From: a virus
IMG/VR virus record: IMGVR_UViG_3300024518_006178
Location: 1-64,000 of that record
Direction: 5' to 3' (one strand)
DNA: 64,000 bases
Within the stretch, counting starts at the first letter, position 1. Each line of letters begins with the position of its first letter. Both the position numbers and the translations under genes were made by a program. This document shows positions 24,346 through 33,405 of this stretch, in pieces. The notes beneath the pieces were generated by a model. The model made no database searches, was not told where the DNA came from, and saw only the letters and a list, made by a program, of their open reading frames with translations.

Positions 24346-26151
24346 TTACTCATGCAGTTCCTCCAAGAAAACGGACCGTTCCATCATGCGGTCCTTGCCC
24401 CGATACAATCGCTTGCGCACGTGCGACAAGACCAGATCGCCCATTGACCGAGACATGCCGACATACAGTAGTCGACGCTCCTCTTCAACGAGATCGCGCT
24501 TTTCATCAGTGTCCGCCATATTATTCAGCGGGAACATTAGATTCTCAAGGGCCGGGATGAATACCACGGGAAATTCAAGGCCCTTTGAGGCGTGCACCGT
24601 CATCATGCGGACGCTATCTTCATCTTCATGAATGTCGTCCTGGCTAGTGACCTCGTGCAGATGCTCCAGATAGTTTTCTAGAGTTATCTCGTCCGTGCTT
24701 CCGGCGCGCCATTCTCCGATAAAATACAGCAGGTCCCACAGGCTTTTACAGCGCGACTCCAGGCCCTCGGCTTCATACACGTCATCTAGCCACTTATGTG
24801 CAATTAGCACCTGATCTTCGAAGCTGGCGTCGTGAAGCTTCTTTATGTCGAGTAGCCACTGTGTATCCTTCAGGGTTCTCTCCCTGTAGTAGAGAAGCGT
24901 GGACTCCAGAAGCGTTATGTTTGCCGACGCCGCTCTGGCCTTGATGGTGGCGATTTTGGATCTGCTCAGCCCCAGGTGGGGCATGCGCATGACCTGCTCA
25001 AACGGCAGCTCATCCAGAGGATTGCGAGCAAGCTTAAGCAGGGAGTGAAACAGTCGCACTTCCTCCAGGTCCAGGAACTTGAGCCTGGTGCCAGCAATGA
25101 CGACAGGTATATGTTGACTGGACAGGTTCTGCGCTATGTGTGACTCCACAGCATGTGTGCGACACAGCACGGCTATATCCTTAAAGGGCACGCCCTTGGC
25201 GGACAGGCCCTTGATTTTGGTGGCAATGCCAGCGGCCTCTTCATCCTCGTCGTCAAACACCCTGATAGCGAGGTTTCCGTCGGTCTTTGTGCTTACCAGG
25301 GTCTTGGCGCTGCGATTGTAGACATTGTTGGCGATAAGCCTGTTGCAGGCGTCGGCTACGACAGTAGGGCAGCGATACGTAGTGTTCAGGATCACGTCTT
25401 TGTGCTTGGGGAACGCCATCTTCAGTCGCTCGATATTGCGAATCTCAGCCCCACGGAAGCCGAAGATGGTCTGATCAATGTCGCCGACCGCGAACACGTT
25501 CTTGTGTTGGTCGGCCACCATCTTTGCTATGGAGTAGTCCTCTTGGCTCGTATCGTTCATCTCATCCAGGTGCACATACCTGAACATGTTGGCGTAGTAC
25601 TTGACCGACTCGGGGTGCTTCGTGAACAACTCTATGGTCTTGCTCAGAAGCATGTCGTAGGTCACGGCGTTGTTCTTTCTGAGCCGTATCATGACCTCGC
25701 GGAGCACGCGCGCCCGGCTTTCAGGCACGGTGCCCCTGTGGAACTCATTCAGGAACGTCTTGGGCTTTGTCTTTATGTGAAGATCCTGATGTACCGCCTT
25801 GATTATGTCCATCAAGTCACGGTCATCATATACGCTGAAGTTCTCCTTTAGCCCGGCCTTGAAGTACCAGGTGTAGAGGACTCTGACGCAGAAGGCGTGG
25901 ATCGTTGTGATCCACAACTGGCTGGCGACTGTCTCGCCGAGCGCCTCTGTGAGGCGCGTCCTCATCTCCTTGGCCGCCGCCTTCGTGAAGGTGAAGGCCA
26001 GGATCTCTTTGGGTGAGGCCCCGTGGTTTTCCACTAGGTTGATAATGCGTGAGACGAGAACCCGAGTTTTTCCCGAGCCTGGCCCCGCCGTCACGAAACA
26101 GGACGTGATCGTGTCTACTGCTTCTTGCTGTTGCTGGTCGAGGGTGACCAT
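24346..26151 (-). CDS. UvrD/Rep-family superfamily 1 DNA helicase
   Basis: 601 residues, a little shorter than UvrD/PcrA (about 720). Motif I AGPGSGKTR (22-30), motif II LDEMND (a variant of DExQD), motif III-like VGDIDQTIFGFRGA, motif IV TYRCP, then MTVHASKGLEFPVVF and RLLYVGMSRS near the C-terminus. It unwinds DNA 3' to 5' in repair or replication. SD AAGGAG; it overlaps the MazG-like gene by 37 nt. Confidence 0.92.
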   Translation of the reverse strand: MVTLDQQQQEAVDTITSCFVTAGPGSGKTRVLVSRIINLVENHGASPKEILAFTFTKAAAKEMRTRLTEALGETVASQLWITTIHAFCVRVLYTWYFKAGLKENFSVYDDRDLMDIIKAVHQDLHIKTKPKTFLNEFHRGTVPESRARVLREVMIRLRKNNAVTYDMLLSKTIELFTKHPESVKYYANMFRYVHLDEMNDTSQEDYSIAKMVADQHKNVFAVGDIDQTIFGFRGAEIRNIERLKMAFPKHKDVILNTTYRCPTVVADACNRLIANNVYNRSAKTLVSTKTDGNLAIRVFDDEDEEAAGIATKIKGLSAKGVPFKDIAVLCRTHAVESHIAQNLSSQHIPVVIAGTRLKFLDLEEVRLFHSLLKLARNPLDELPFEQVMRMPHLGLSRSKIATIKARAASANITLLESTLLYYRERTLKDTQWLLDIKKLHDASFEDQVLIAHKWLDDVYEAEGLESRCKSLWDLLYFIGEWRAGSTDEITLENYLEHLHEVTSQDDIHEDEDSVRMMTVHASKGLEFPVVFIPALENLMFPLNNMADTDEKRDLVEEERRLLYVGMSRSMGDLVLSHVRKRLYRGKDRMMERSVFLEELHE

Positions 26152-26606
26152 CCTTGCTCCTTGAGTATGCCCGTAATGTCAGGGGGCTGAAGGTCCTTGG
26201 GCTTGATCCACTTGCCGCCATCATCCTTATACCCGCCTGGGCCGAATTTTTTCAGGTTGTGGCCGTCAACCTCTTCGAGAAGCTTCTCGTCCTTGATGCC
26301 GCAGGCGCTGAGCGTGCCGGTGGTCACGACCGATATGTCGGCGCAACCGTCAGCGACCTCGACAAGGTTGACTTCCTCTTCGGGCATGAATTTCAGGTCG
26401 TCGATCCGAACCGGATAGTGGATGCCGTCTCCGTGCAGCAGCGTTGTTATGCCCAGGCCCTTCCAGATTGTCTCCAGCGCCTCCTCCAGAATAAGGCGAG
26501 CACGAAGGATGCGCGTTTCCTCGTCCGGGACGGTAGGCGTGTCAGGGAGCTCCTGCTCCGCCTTTTCCATGAAATCTTCGACCCGTTTTTGATGTGGTGT
26601 CTGCAC
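26115..26606 (-). CDS. MazG-like / HisE-like NTP pyrophosphatase (GTG start)
   Basis: 163 residues. GTG 26606 uses the last base of the upstream TAG and has SD AGAGGAG. Metal-binding helices are visible: RLILEEALETIWKGLG, then LVEVADGCADISVVTTGT, then EV-DGHNLKKFG and the usual end GKWIKP.DLQPPDI. Such enzymes hydrolyse NTPs or alarmones to monophosphates and pyrophosphate; phage copies may tune nucleotide pools or (p)ppGpp. The open frame extends 63 nt further up with no good start. Confidence 0.8.
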   Translation of the reverse strand: MQTPHQKRVEDFMEKAEQELPDTPTVPDEETRILRARLILEEALETIWKGLGITTLLHGDGIHYPVRIDDLKFMPEEEVNLVEVADGCADISVVTTGTLSACGIKDEKLLEEVDGHNLKKFGPGGYKDDGGKWIKPKDLQPPDITGILKEQGWSPSTSNSKKQ

Positions 26607-27223
26607 TAGTCGGCTCCTCTTCTGATGTTTTGTGTTGTGTATGCGGCTTGTCGAGCCTCGGCGATCCACTTAATGATCACCTGCATGGGGTGGTTAACTT
26701 TAGCTGAAAGCATCTGACCCCCTATAACATAGTGGATCATGGGGTGGGTGTTCTGTCCGAGTTCCACGCTGGCTATGGCGAAGGGGTCAACGACCAGGAG
26801 AGAGACTTCGTCGTCTTCCCCGTCTTCGTGCTCGTGGAACATTTCCTCGAAACACACCAGCCCAGCCATTTTGGCCTCTTTCGCCACGGCCTTGAAGGTC
26901 GCCCTTCGGTCCCCATTTGGCTTCGCTCTCGCCACCGTCTCCTCCGCCTTAGGTGCTTCGGCCTTGCCGTTGCTGGTCACGTGGTCGGCTACAGCAACCC
27001 TGAAATCCATCAGCTCGGTCCAGGTTGTTATGCCCGTGCCCTTCATGGCTAACACTTTATCCTTATTTAGTTTTCGGAGTTCGCCGATTGTTTGGATCCC
27101 GAGGACCTCAAGGACCCTATTGCTTCGCGTCCCAAGGCGAAACCGTTCCGGGGCCTCTGTAAGGAGTGTGTCTTTGGTGATTGGGCCCTTAGTCCTGGTA
27201 ATTGGTTCAGGCGTCTTCTTCAT
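26606..27223 (-). CDS. Protein with RNA polymerase alpha-CTD-like domain
   Basis: 205 residues. Residues 29-74 (RLGTRSNRVLEVLGIQTIGE...MKGTGITTWTEL) follow the helix-hairpin-helix pattern of the RpoA C-terminal domain (L-x-x-R-x-x-N-x-L-x-x-x-G-I-x-T-I-x-x-L ... K-x-x-G-x-x-x-x-x-E). The remaining residues are unrelated and unassigned. Alpha-CTD contacts UP-element DNA and activators, so this could redirect host RNA polymerase or simply bind DNA. It overlaps the next gene up by 17 nt. Confidence 0.65.
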   Translation of the reverse strand: MKKTPEPITRTKGPITKDTLLTEAPERFRLGTRSNRVLEVLGIQTIGELRKLNKDKVLAMKGTGITTWTELMDFRVAVADHVTSNGKAEAPKAEETVARAKPNGDRRATFKAVAKEAKMAGLVCFEEMFHEHEDGEDDEVSLLVVDPFAIASVELGQNTHPMIHYVIGGQMLSAKVNHPMQVIIKWIAEARQAAYTTQNIRRGAD

Positions 27224-27797
27224 CCTCCCCCTCCTCTGTTTCCTCGTTAATGAAGTCCAGGATGCCGCGCAAGATAGCGAGCGCCCGTGTCTTCAGGGCC
27301 TGGGCCTCAGCCACGAGCGCCTGGGATATTTCCACGTCCCCAAGTCCACTCTGGAACGTGATGGCCAGGATCTGGTTGGCCAGGATGTTGATCTGTTTGG
27401 CCGCCTTAAGCTGCTCGGCCATCTCCTCGTCGCTCAAATGCTCAAGGGCCAGGGCAATCTTTTGGATGATCTCCTCGAACCCCAAGCGTTCTTCGTGGGC
27501 GGCCTCATATCCACTGGTGATGCCGAGGCTCCCAAGAAGGCCCCCCTTTTTTTTTACGCTGGGCATAGTAAAGGGATTGGGGGCAGCTGGAACGACTGGC
27601 ACCGTGTGTACATATTCCCTTGGAGTCCCCAGTGCCCCGCCCGAGCTTAGCGGTCCGCCTATAATGTCTCCTAGACCAGAGGAAGTCCCGGCAGTGTTTA
27701 TGACCCCAAGCATAGCCTGCACATCCTCGGCTGCATTGTTCGACGTGTATTGCATGGCTTCGTAAAGGGGCCCAAACTTTTTTTTGGTATCCGGCAT
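27207..27797 (-). CDS. Hypothetical helical protein
   Basis: 196 residues. A Gly/Pro/Ser-rich first half and a helical Leu/Ala/Glu-rich second half end in an acidic tail. SD AGGAGAG. No family recognised. Confidence 0.65.
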   Translation of the reverse strand: MPDTKKKFGPLYEAMQYTSNNAAEDVQAMLGVINTAGTSSGLGDIIGGPLSSGGALGTPREYVHTVPVVPAAPNPFTMPSVKKKGGLLGSLGITSGYEAAHEERLGFEEIIQKIALALEHLSDEEMAEQLKAAKQINILANQILAITFQSGLGDVEISQALVAEAQALKTRALAILRGILDFINEETEEGEDEEDA

Positions 27798-27807
27798 AGT
27801 TCTCTCC

Positions 27808-27846
27808 TAAAAAAATAGGGGAGGGGTTTGCCACCCCCCTCCCCTC
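27808..27846 (-). terminator. Rho-independent terminator
   Basis: On the minus strand GGGGAGGGG pairs with CCCCTCCCC over a short loop and is followed by TATTTTTTT. It lies after the gene ending at 27861. Confidence 0.88.
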
Positions 27847-27860
27847 TTTTGAGTGTTATC

Positions 27861-28238
27861 CTAGCTTTTGGCCTCGACCTCGGCCTCGGCCTCGACTTCG
27901 TCCTCCTCGCCTTCCTTCTCCACGCCGTCCGCGATACGGCGCTCTTCGAGGATGTGCAGCGCCAGGTCGATGCGCAGCATGTTCTTGGACTTGAGCACGA
28001 GGGCGGCTCGATTGAGATCATCCTCATAGTGCGGTTGCGTCAGGTGGCGCGCACAGATGCGTTCGAGATCGTCCGCCTGCTCGCGCCACGTCGTGAGCAG
28101 CTCGTTCAGCTCCTCGGTCTTCAGCGCGCCCAGGGCCTCGTAGCCCTTTTGAAGGATCTCCGTCTTGATTTCGGGCTTGTTTGAAATGTCGATGACTCCA
28201 ACCCATTTGTCACCGAGCTCAAGGTCTGGTACCGGCAT
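27861..28238 (-). CDS. Hypothetical helical protein
   Basis: 125 residues, largely helical with heptad-like Leu spacing and a Glu/Val/Ala tail (EVEAEAEVEA). SD GGGAG. Directly downstream of SSB; it could be a partner, but nothing in the sequence shows it. Confidence 0.65.
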   Translation of the reverse strand: MPVPDLELGDKWVGVIDISNKPEIKTEILQKGYEALGALKTEELNELLTTWREQADDLERICARHLTQPHYEDDLNRAALVLKSKNMLRIDLALHILEERRIADGVEKEGEEDEVEAEAEVEAKS

Positions 28239-28250
28239 AATCTTCTCCCG

Positions 28251-28763
28251 TTAAAAAGGAACTTCGTCGTCTCCAATGTCGAACGGTTCGTCATTTCGTG
28301 TGTCATGTCGAGCTGGTGCTCGTTCTTCTCGCTGTGGCCTGCGATCTTCCCGTTCCTGTTCGTGCCCTTGGCTCTGGCGCTGCGGCCTTCTTTCTCGGTT
28401 TTGCCCTCCCCCTCCGCTGTCATCGCCCTTTTTCCCGGTAAACGACCAGCGGTCGCAAATTACCTTTATCTTGCTACGGTTGCCGCCAGTGGTCTTGTCT
28501 TTCCATTCGTCCATGCCCAGGCGTCCTTCGATGAAGACATTGTCGCCCTTGAAGTGGTACTTGACGAAATTCTCGGCGGTCCTTTCCCACATCTCCACGT
28601 CGATCCAGGCGACCTTCTCTTCGTAGGAGCCGTCAGCCAACTTCTTTTTCGATTGGATCACGGCCATGCGAACATTGGCGACGGCTGCGCCGTTGCCCGT
28701 GTACTTGACCTCGGGATCGCGCCCGAGGTTTCCAGCAATGAGTACCTTGTTGAACTCCATCAT
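28251..28763 (-). CDS. ssb: Single-stranded DNA-binding protein
   Basis: 170 residues. The OB-fold N-terminus (FNKVLIAGNLGRDPEVKYT, V-A-W-I-D-V-E-M-W, V-F-I-E-G-R-L, W-x-D-K-T) is typical of bacterial SSB. An Arg/Gln/Glu-rich linker and the acidic tip DDEVPF follow; the tip is the usual docking site for repair and replication partners. SD AAGGAG. Confidence 0.95.
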   Translation of the reverse strand: MMEFNKVLIAGNLGRDPEVKYTGNGAAVANVRMAVIQSKKKLADGSYEEKVAWIDVEMWERTAENFVKYHFKGDNVFIEGRLGMDEWKDKTTGGNRSKIKVICDRWSFTGKKGDDSGGGGQNRERRPQRQSQGHEQEREDRRPQREERAPARHDTRNDEPFDIGDDEVPF

Positions 28764-28786
28764 TTTCTCCTTATACCCTAACCGGG

Positions 28787-29248
28787 CTAATCTTTGCCTG
28801 GCGTTAGTCCAGGCGGTTTTTGCCGGAGATACATCTCCAGCACTTTCTCTCCGATGATGCTCTTGAGCTTATTGTTGTCCGCCTGCAAGACGCCTATGCT
28901 CTTTTGGGCGGCGGCCTTATCCATGTCCGCACGCTCGCGAATCTTGGACATTTCTATTTTTACTATGCCCAGCTCGCTCCTGGCTTCCCTGTAAAGGCTT
29001 TCGAGCTCTGTGGCCCTATTGTTTCTGCTGAAGTGTATCCAGCTGGTTATGGCCGCCCCGACGGATAAGACCACAAGAACGACGCCCATAATCCAGCGAT
29101 TGGCGGATATTTTGAAGTTTTCCATGTCGTGATTGTGGCTCATCTTCTTGATGGCAAGCTCATGGTCACGCTTGTCAGACTCCGCCCAATCTTTCATAAC
29201 ATCGTCATTTTCAGTACTGGGTTTCGTCTTTGTGTTTTTCTTCGCCAC
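28787..29248 (-). CDS. Single-span membrane protein with coiled coil (GTG start)
   Basis: 153 residues from GTG 29248, chosen for SD GGAGGGG; in-frame starts further up lie in the upstream gene. A charged N-terminus, one transmembrane segment (about 52-72) and a long charged, coiled-coil-like C-terminal half. This could be an inner-membrane spanin-like or anchoring protein, but it lies among replication genes rather than in a lysis cassette. Function open. Confidence 0.7.
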   Translation of the reverse strand: MAKKNTKTKPSTENDDVMKDWAESDKRDHELAIKKMSHNHDMENFKISANRWIMGVVLVVLSVGAAITSWIHFSRNNRATELESLYREARSELGIVKIEMSKIRERADMDKAAAQKSIGVLQADNNKLKSIIGEKVLEMYLRQKPPGLTPGKD

Positions 29249-29270
29249 GTCCCCTCCTTCCTGTGAAAAT

Positions 29271-29342
29271 AAGTGCTGTCGGATCAAAAGTGGCATCCTG
29301 GTATAGCAGCCAGGCTTATGTGGCCCCTCCCCGACAGCACTT
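29271..29342 (-). other. Stem-loop element between the SMC-like and membrane-protein genes
   Basis: AAGTGCTGTCGG (29271-29282) is a perfect 12-bp inverted repeat of 29331-29342. The 48-nt loop contains a second hairpin (CCTGG/CCAGG). On the minus strand a short ATTTTC follows, so it may act as a terminator or attenuator. Not a canonical tRNA. Confidence 0.6.
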
Positions 29343-29348
29343 TGCCGG

Positions 29349-31454
29349 TTACAACTCAACGGGCGTGCCCATGTCGTGAACACGCCACCCTTTATACATA
29401 CCTTGAGTGGCTGCCATATCAGTGACTCGCTCGTTACATGAGGCGAGCATGACATTGTCCAGCCCACCCGCCACGTCGTCCAGTGCTTTAACGAGGAACC
29501 CGAAGCTGTTCGCGTCGAGCTCCGCCGCCTCGATACAAAGCGCCTTGACAGGCGGATCTGCGAGCTGGATCAGCGCGACCACGAGGGCTGCGCCAAACAG
29601 GATCTTCTCGCCTCCGGACAGTGTGAGATACGGTATCTTGATCGAGTTCTCGACCTTGAAGATCTCAAAGACCTCCTTGCCGTTTCTGTCGAACAGGTTG
29701 AACTCGATCTTGTACCCGTGACTCTTCAGGAGCTCGTTGACCTTCTTCCTGATTGGGCCAACCACGTCCTTCATGATCTTGGACTGCAAGCCCTTCGGCC
29801 CCAGCGCCTTGGCCAGACCGACGGTGCTTTCCATCGTCTCCTCGGCCTCGGCGATCTTGGCCACACACTCCTGGAATTGATGTTCAAGATGCTGCGCCCT
29901 CCTGGCCTTCCTTAGGCGCTCTTCCAGGGCGTCAATCTGGGTGGTCATGGTCCTAAGAAGCACATCTGCGGCCCCGAGGCCGACAGGTGCCGCTGTTCCG
30001 TCGAGGATGGTCTGGTTCTCCCCCTTGGCCTTGCGCAGATTGACAAGAGCATTCGCATGCTCCTCATTTCGCCGCTGCGCATCCTTGGCCTCGAATCGCA
30101 GCTTGTTGAGGTCGGCCTCCTTGAGCTGCAACGCCCTGGTCTTTTGGGCCCGGCTGTCGCTGAGGCTGTCTCGCATCTCATATGCAGCCCTCCACGCATC
30201 ATGGGTGCTCCGGCGTGCCTCGGCGTGATGCCCGTCCAGGGTGCTTTGGAGGTCCTGCGCCTGCTTTCGAAAGCTATCCTGTGTGTCGCCAAGTTTGTCG
30301 AGCATGCCATTAAGGAGGTCCTGTTCAACCGCATCGGGCCCCATAATCTCATGGAGCAGAGGCAGAACAACTTCGTTAATTGTATGAATCTTTGTGTCGC
30401 ATTCCAATATTGCTTTGGCGCAGGCGTCGCTGGAGTCGTCAGCCTTGTTCCACAGCTCTTCTTTTTCTTTGGCATCAGAAGTCGCCGTTAGTACCGCAGC
30501 TTTGAGCTCCTCGACCTCCTGCCTTATGGCTTCCTCGTGACGCTTCGCCTGCTCAACTGCGGTCTTGGCGGCTTCAATGTCGGGCAGCTTGTCGGCCACC
30601 TCCTCCACAGCAATTAGCTCGCCCTCCAGGGCGCTCCTTTTGGCGATCAAGGATTGACGGGTCGTGCCCATTACCTGAGCCCCCGCCATCTCTTTCTCGA
30701 TCTCAGTTTTCTGTCCACGAAGCTCCTTCAGTTGACCATCAAGAACTTGGGGGTCTTCGTGCTCCTCCATCTGTGCCGTCTGCTTTTCTTCAAGTAGGCT
30801 GTCATGCGACTTAGCTAGGGATCTAACCACTGCCTTGAGGTCAAGCGCCTCCCTCGTGAATATGTCCACCATGCTGGCGAGGTTGTCAACAACGTTGACG
30901 TTGTCGCGCCAGCGCTCTTGAACCCACCCGTGATGGGCTTCGGCGATACCCTCGAAGGCTTTGGCCTTGTCCCACCCCAGTTTCTCGGGTGACGACAGTC
31001 CAAAGACGAAGTCCCGCTTCCTGGTGTCGGACATGCCCAGGAACTCGTCGAGATCGAACATGATGCTGAAGCTGCCCACCTCGTCGACGATGGCCTTCTT
31101 GCGCTCCTCGTCGTTTTGTGCTCCGTGAGCCCTCGAAGAGTGGTGTTCCGTTCTTGTCTTATGGGTGACGGACCCGTCCTTGTGTTTGGTCTTCGCCCTT
31201 TTATATATGCGGCTGAACGTAGATCCGCCCTCAAGGCTGCCCAGCACGAGTAGGTGGTCCCCCGTGGAGACCTGTAGAATTGAGTCCGCCGTCTTGCCCA
31301 CCTTGGGCAGGTAACCGCTCAAGAGGAGCGTTAGCGCCTCAAGATATGTCGATTTTCCAGAGCCGTTCGGGCCGACAAAGATCTCCCGGCCCGACAGCTT
31401 TGTGTCAAACGATGCGCCCTTAAAGTTCTGGACGCTTAGTTCCTCAACCTTCAT
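29349..31454 (-). CDS. SMC/Rad50/RecF-like ATPase
   Basis: 701 residues. Walker A GPNGSGKST (28-36), two helical arms with coiled-coil composition (about 215-560) and an ABC signature LSGGEK (612-617). The expected Walker B (hhhhDE) reads ALCIEAAELD at about 638-647, so the catalytic Asp-Glu pair seems replaced by Glu-Ala. It would bind DNA ends or structures in recombination. ATGA overlap with the upstream gene and SD AAGGAG. Confidence 0.85.
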   Translation of the reverse strand: MKVEELSVQNFKGASFDTKLSGREIFVGPNGSGKSTYLEALTLLLSGYLPKVGKTADSILQVSTGDHLLVLGSLEGGSTFSRIYKRAKTKHKDGSVTHKTRTEHHSSRAHGAQNDEERKKAIVDEVGSFSIMFDLDEFLGMSDTRKRDFVFGLSSPEKLGWDKAKAFEGIAEAHHGWVQERWRDNVNVVDNLASMVDIFTREALDLKAVVRSLAKSHDSLLEEKQTAQMEEHEDPQVLDGQLKELRGQKTEIEKEMAGAQVMGTTRQSLIAKRSALEGELIAVEEVADKLPDIEAAKTAVEQAKRHEEAIRQEVEELKAAVLTATSDAKEKEELWNKADDSSDACAKAILECDTKIHTINEVVLPLLHEIMGPDAVEQDLLNGMLDKLGDTQDSFRKQAQDLQSTLDGHHAEARRSTHDAWRAAYEMRDSLSDSRAQKTRALQLKEADLNKLRFEAKDAQRRNEEHANALVNLRKAKGENQTILDGTAAPVGLGAADVLLRTMTTQIDALEERLRKARRAQHLEHQFQECVAKIAEAEETMESTVGLAKALGPKGLQSKIMKDVVGPIRKKVNELLKSHGYKIEFNLFDRNGKEVFEIFKVENSIKIPYLTLSGGEKILFGAALVVALIQLADPPVKALCIEAAELDANSFGFLVKALDDVAGGLDNVMLASCNERVTDMAATQGMYKGWRVHDMGTPVEL

Positions 31455-32575
31455 TGCTTCTCCTTCTGTTGTCTGGCTTCCGCCTTGAACGCCCCGACTA
31501 GGGCATCAACATTGTGATCTGGGGCCTTGCTAAGGTCGTCGCACTCTGACAGGTCAGGTGCAAGCGCATGTACCCGCTCACGGAACTTATCTCCTAAACT
31601 GTCCCGAACTTTCTTCAGATATAGGAGGTTTTCCTCGCGATTCCCGAGGACATTGTCCTGCTCGAATAGTGTCTGCTGCTCCTCCACGCTTTTCTTGTTC
31701 TGGTCCATGTCGTCCGAGGAGAGGTCGCCTTCGACAGCGGAGTTCTCTTCGTTACCAAACTCCACCTCTGTTTCAACCTGAAGGACCTCTACCTCTGCTG
31801 GCGGGCTGTCTCCGGAGACCGCCTGTGCCGCCATTTTCTTGAGCCCGTCAACAGTTTGGTCGTGCTGCCATCCGATGACGGGCACGTACGCATAGCCTCC
31901 CTGTTCGGGCTGAACAACAGACTGGGCAATGGACGGGTGTCGCTTCATTGCATTTCTGCGACAGATGGTGCTGGCAATTCGTTCGGCAAACTTCTGTCGA
32001 GTGATGTGACCCGTGAGGACGGATGTGATTTCCGGATGGGTAACGTCCACGGACAGGCCCGTGTTCAGCATCATGGGCACCCACATGTTGCCGTCCGCAT
32101 GTTTGTCATGCATCGCCTTAGTGGTGAACCGCCCGCAGTCCGGGAATTTCTTCACCTTGTTCCAAGCGTCGGAGGCGAAGTATTGCACCAGATCAAAACG
32201 CAGCCGCTCCTGGGTGATGCACCAGTTGCCGATTGGCGACAGCCCAATGGCTAGGCACTCAACGGTGACAACCTTAATGGCCCCATCTTTGCTGTATTCG
32301 ATGTACGGATTCTCGACCATCGTGGTCTCCGGGAAGCCCCGGCGCTCAACCGTGATGCTGATCTGTGGCGGTTTGATGACCGTAAGTCCGGCCACGCGAT
32401 TCAACTTGTCCAGGCCACTGGCGGTGATCATGACCGAGCCACCCGGCACTGCGCACAGCTCTTTCTCTCTGACGCCCAATTCGATCTCTGATTTCACCGC
32501 ACACATTTGTCCGTCGTCAGTCCTCTTCACGAAGACCTGACCGTCGCCAAGAGTGGCGATTTCTCTGCTGCCCAT
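31451..32575 (-). CDS. Conserved-looking protein, possible recombination mediator
   Basis: 374 residues from ATG 32575 (SD AAAAGGAG); an ATG 54 nt upstream lacks one. A folded first 250 residues including HITRQKFAERIASTICRRNA (a pattern faintly like that of single-strand annealing proteins) and an acidic, disordered C-terminal third. It precedes the SMC-like gene with a 4-nt overlap. An annealing or RecT-like role is only a guess. Confidence 0.7.
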   Translation of the reverse strand: MGSREIATLGDGQVFVKRTDDGQMCAVKSEIELGVREKELCAVPGGSVMITASGLDKLNRVAGLTVIKPPQISITVERRGFPETTMVENPYIEYSKDGAIKVVTVECLAIGLSPIGNWCITQERLRFDLVQYFASDAWNKVKKFPDCGRFTTKAMHDKHADGNMWVPMMLNTGLSVDVTHPEITSVLTGHITRQKFAERIASTICRRNAMKRHPSIAQSVVQPEQGGYAYVPVIGWQHDQTVDGLKKMAAQAVSGDSPPAEVEVLQVETEVEFGNEENSAVEGDLSSDDMDQNKKSVEEQQTLFEQDNVLGNREENLLYLKKVRDSLGDKFRERVHALAPDLSECDDLSKAPDHNVDALVGAFKAEARQQKEKQ

Positions 32576-32633
32576 ATGGGTTCTCCTTTTCTCTAAGTTT
32601 CCTCTATTTATTGTACAAGAGTGAAACAATGTG

Positions 32634-33314
32634 TCAACCAGCCATCTCTCTTATTCTTTCACGGGATATATCGACACATTTGGCCAGGTACTTCTTTTGT
32701 TTGAGGTGGTACATGATGAGGTTCAGGCAGCCATGCCTCCTGGATAGCACGGCGGCTGCGATTGCGTTGATGGACTTCTCTCCAGCCAGAAGGAGGTAGT
32801 CTTGGGGTTGCGAGTCCTTCAGTGGGCCCATGACCATCTTTGCTATCTTGCGCGTGTCGGACGACTGTATGCCAAGCTGGGATGGGACCAGGGTGACAAC
32901 CTCGCCAAACGAGCTCGCCGAGCTTACGTCGTGGGAATCAGTGGAGGCAAACACCTTGGGGTCCTGATTCGTCTTGGGCTTCCGGCACCTCGACACAGGG
33001 AAATAGAGCGTCCTGGGGATGAAGTCGGCGGCGTCATGGTTATAGATCAGGAATCTGACCCTTTGGCTTATGGTGGCCGCCATGGCCGCAGCAACCGCTG
33101 AATAGACGGCAGGTCCGTCCAGCAGAAACATATCATCTGGATGGAACGAGTTAATATTCCGGGCCAATTTATTGAATATCCTGCCTGGGGCTAAACTGAG
33201 CCTGTTGGCGGAAGGCTTGGCGTCCACCAAGTCGTAAAGCTTGATCACCTCGCCGAATCTGGCAGCCTTCTCAAGGTTAGCTGCGTGGTGGCATGTAATG
33301 AACACTCTTGGCAT
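32634..33314 (-). CDS. Protein with two copies of one domain
   Basis: 226 residues from ATG 33314, which has SD AAGGAGG. The two halves align: ARFGEVIKL with SSFGEVVTL, PDDMFLLDGPAVYSAVAAAM with PQDYLLLAGEKSINAIAAAV, and RVRFLIYNH with CLNLIMYHL. A compact alpha/beta unit of about 100 residues is thus duplicated. No named family recognised. First gene leftward from the divergent control region. Confidence 0.75.
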   Translation of the reverse strand: MPRVFITCHHAANLEKAARFGEVIKLYDLVDAKPSANRLSLAPGRIFNKLARNINSFHPDDMFLLDGPAVYSAVAAAMAATISQRVRFLIYNHDAADFIPRTLYFPVSRCRKPKTNQDPKVFASTDSHDVSSASSFGEVVTLVPSQLGIQSSDTRKIAKMVMGPLKDSQPQDYLLLAGEKSINAIAAAVLSRRHGCLNLIMYHLKQKKYLAKCVDISRERIREMAG

Positions 33315-33377
33315 AAATTGGCCTCCTTTTGGGTTTCGGCTAAGCTTATACCATAAATAAGAGAGGGTCTGTTTGTA

Positions 33378-33405
33378 TTGACATGGAGTAGAATGTAGAT
33401 ACAAT
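33378..33405 (+). promoter_or_regulatory. Sigma70-like promoter of the RHH repressor / tail operon
   Basis: TTGACA (33378-33383), a 16-bp spacer and TACAAT (33400-33405) lie just upstream of the RHH gene and face the right-hand structural block. Confidence 0.8.

Noticed and set aside
29271-29342. tRNA gene
   Set aside because: The 12-bp continuous stem and 8-nt central loop do not give a cloverleaf; no T-arm consensus.
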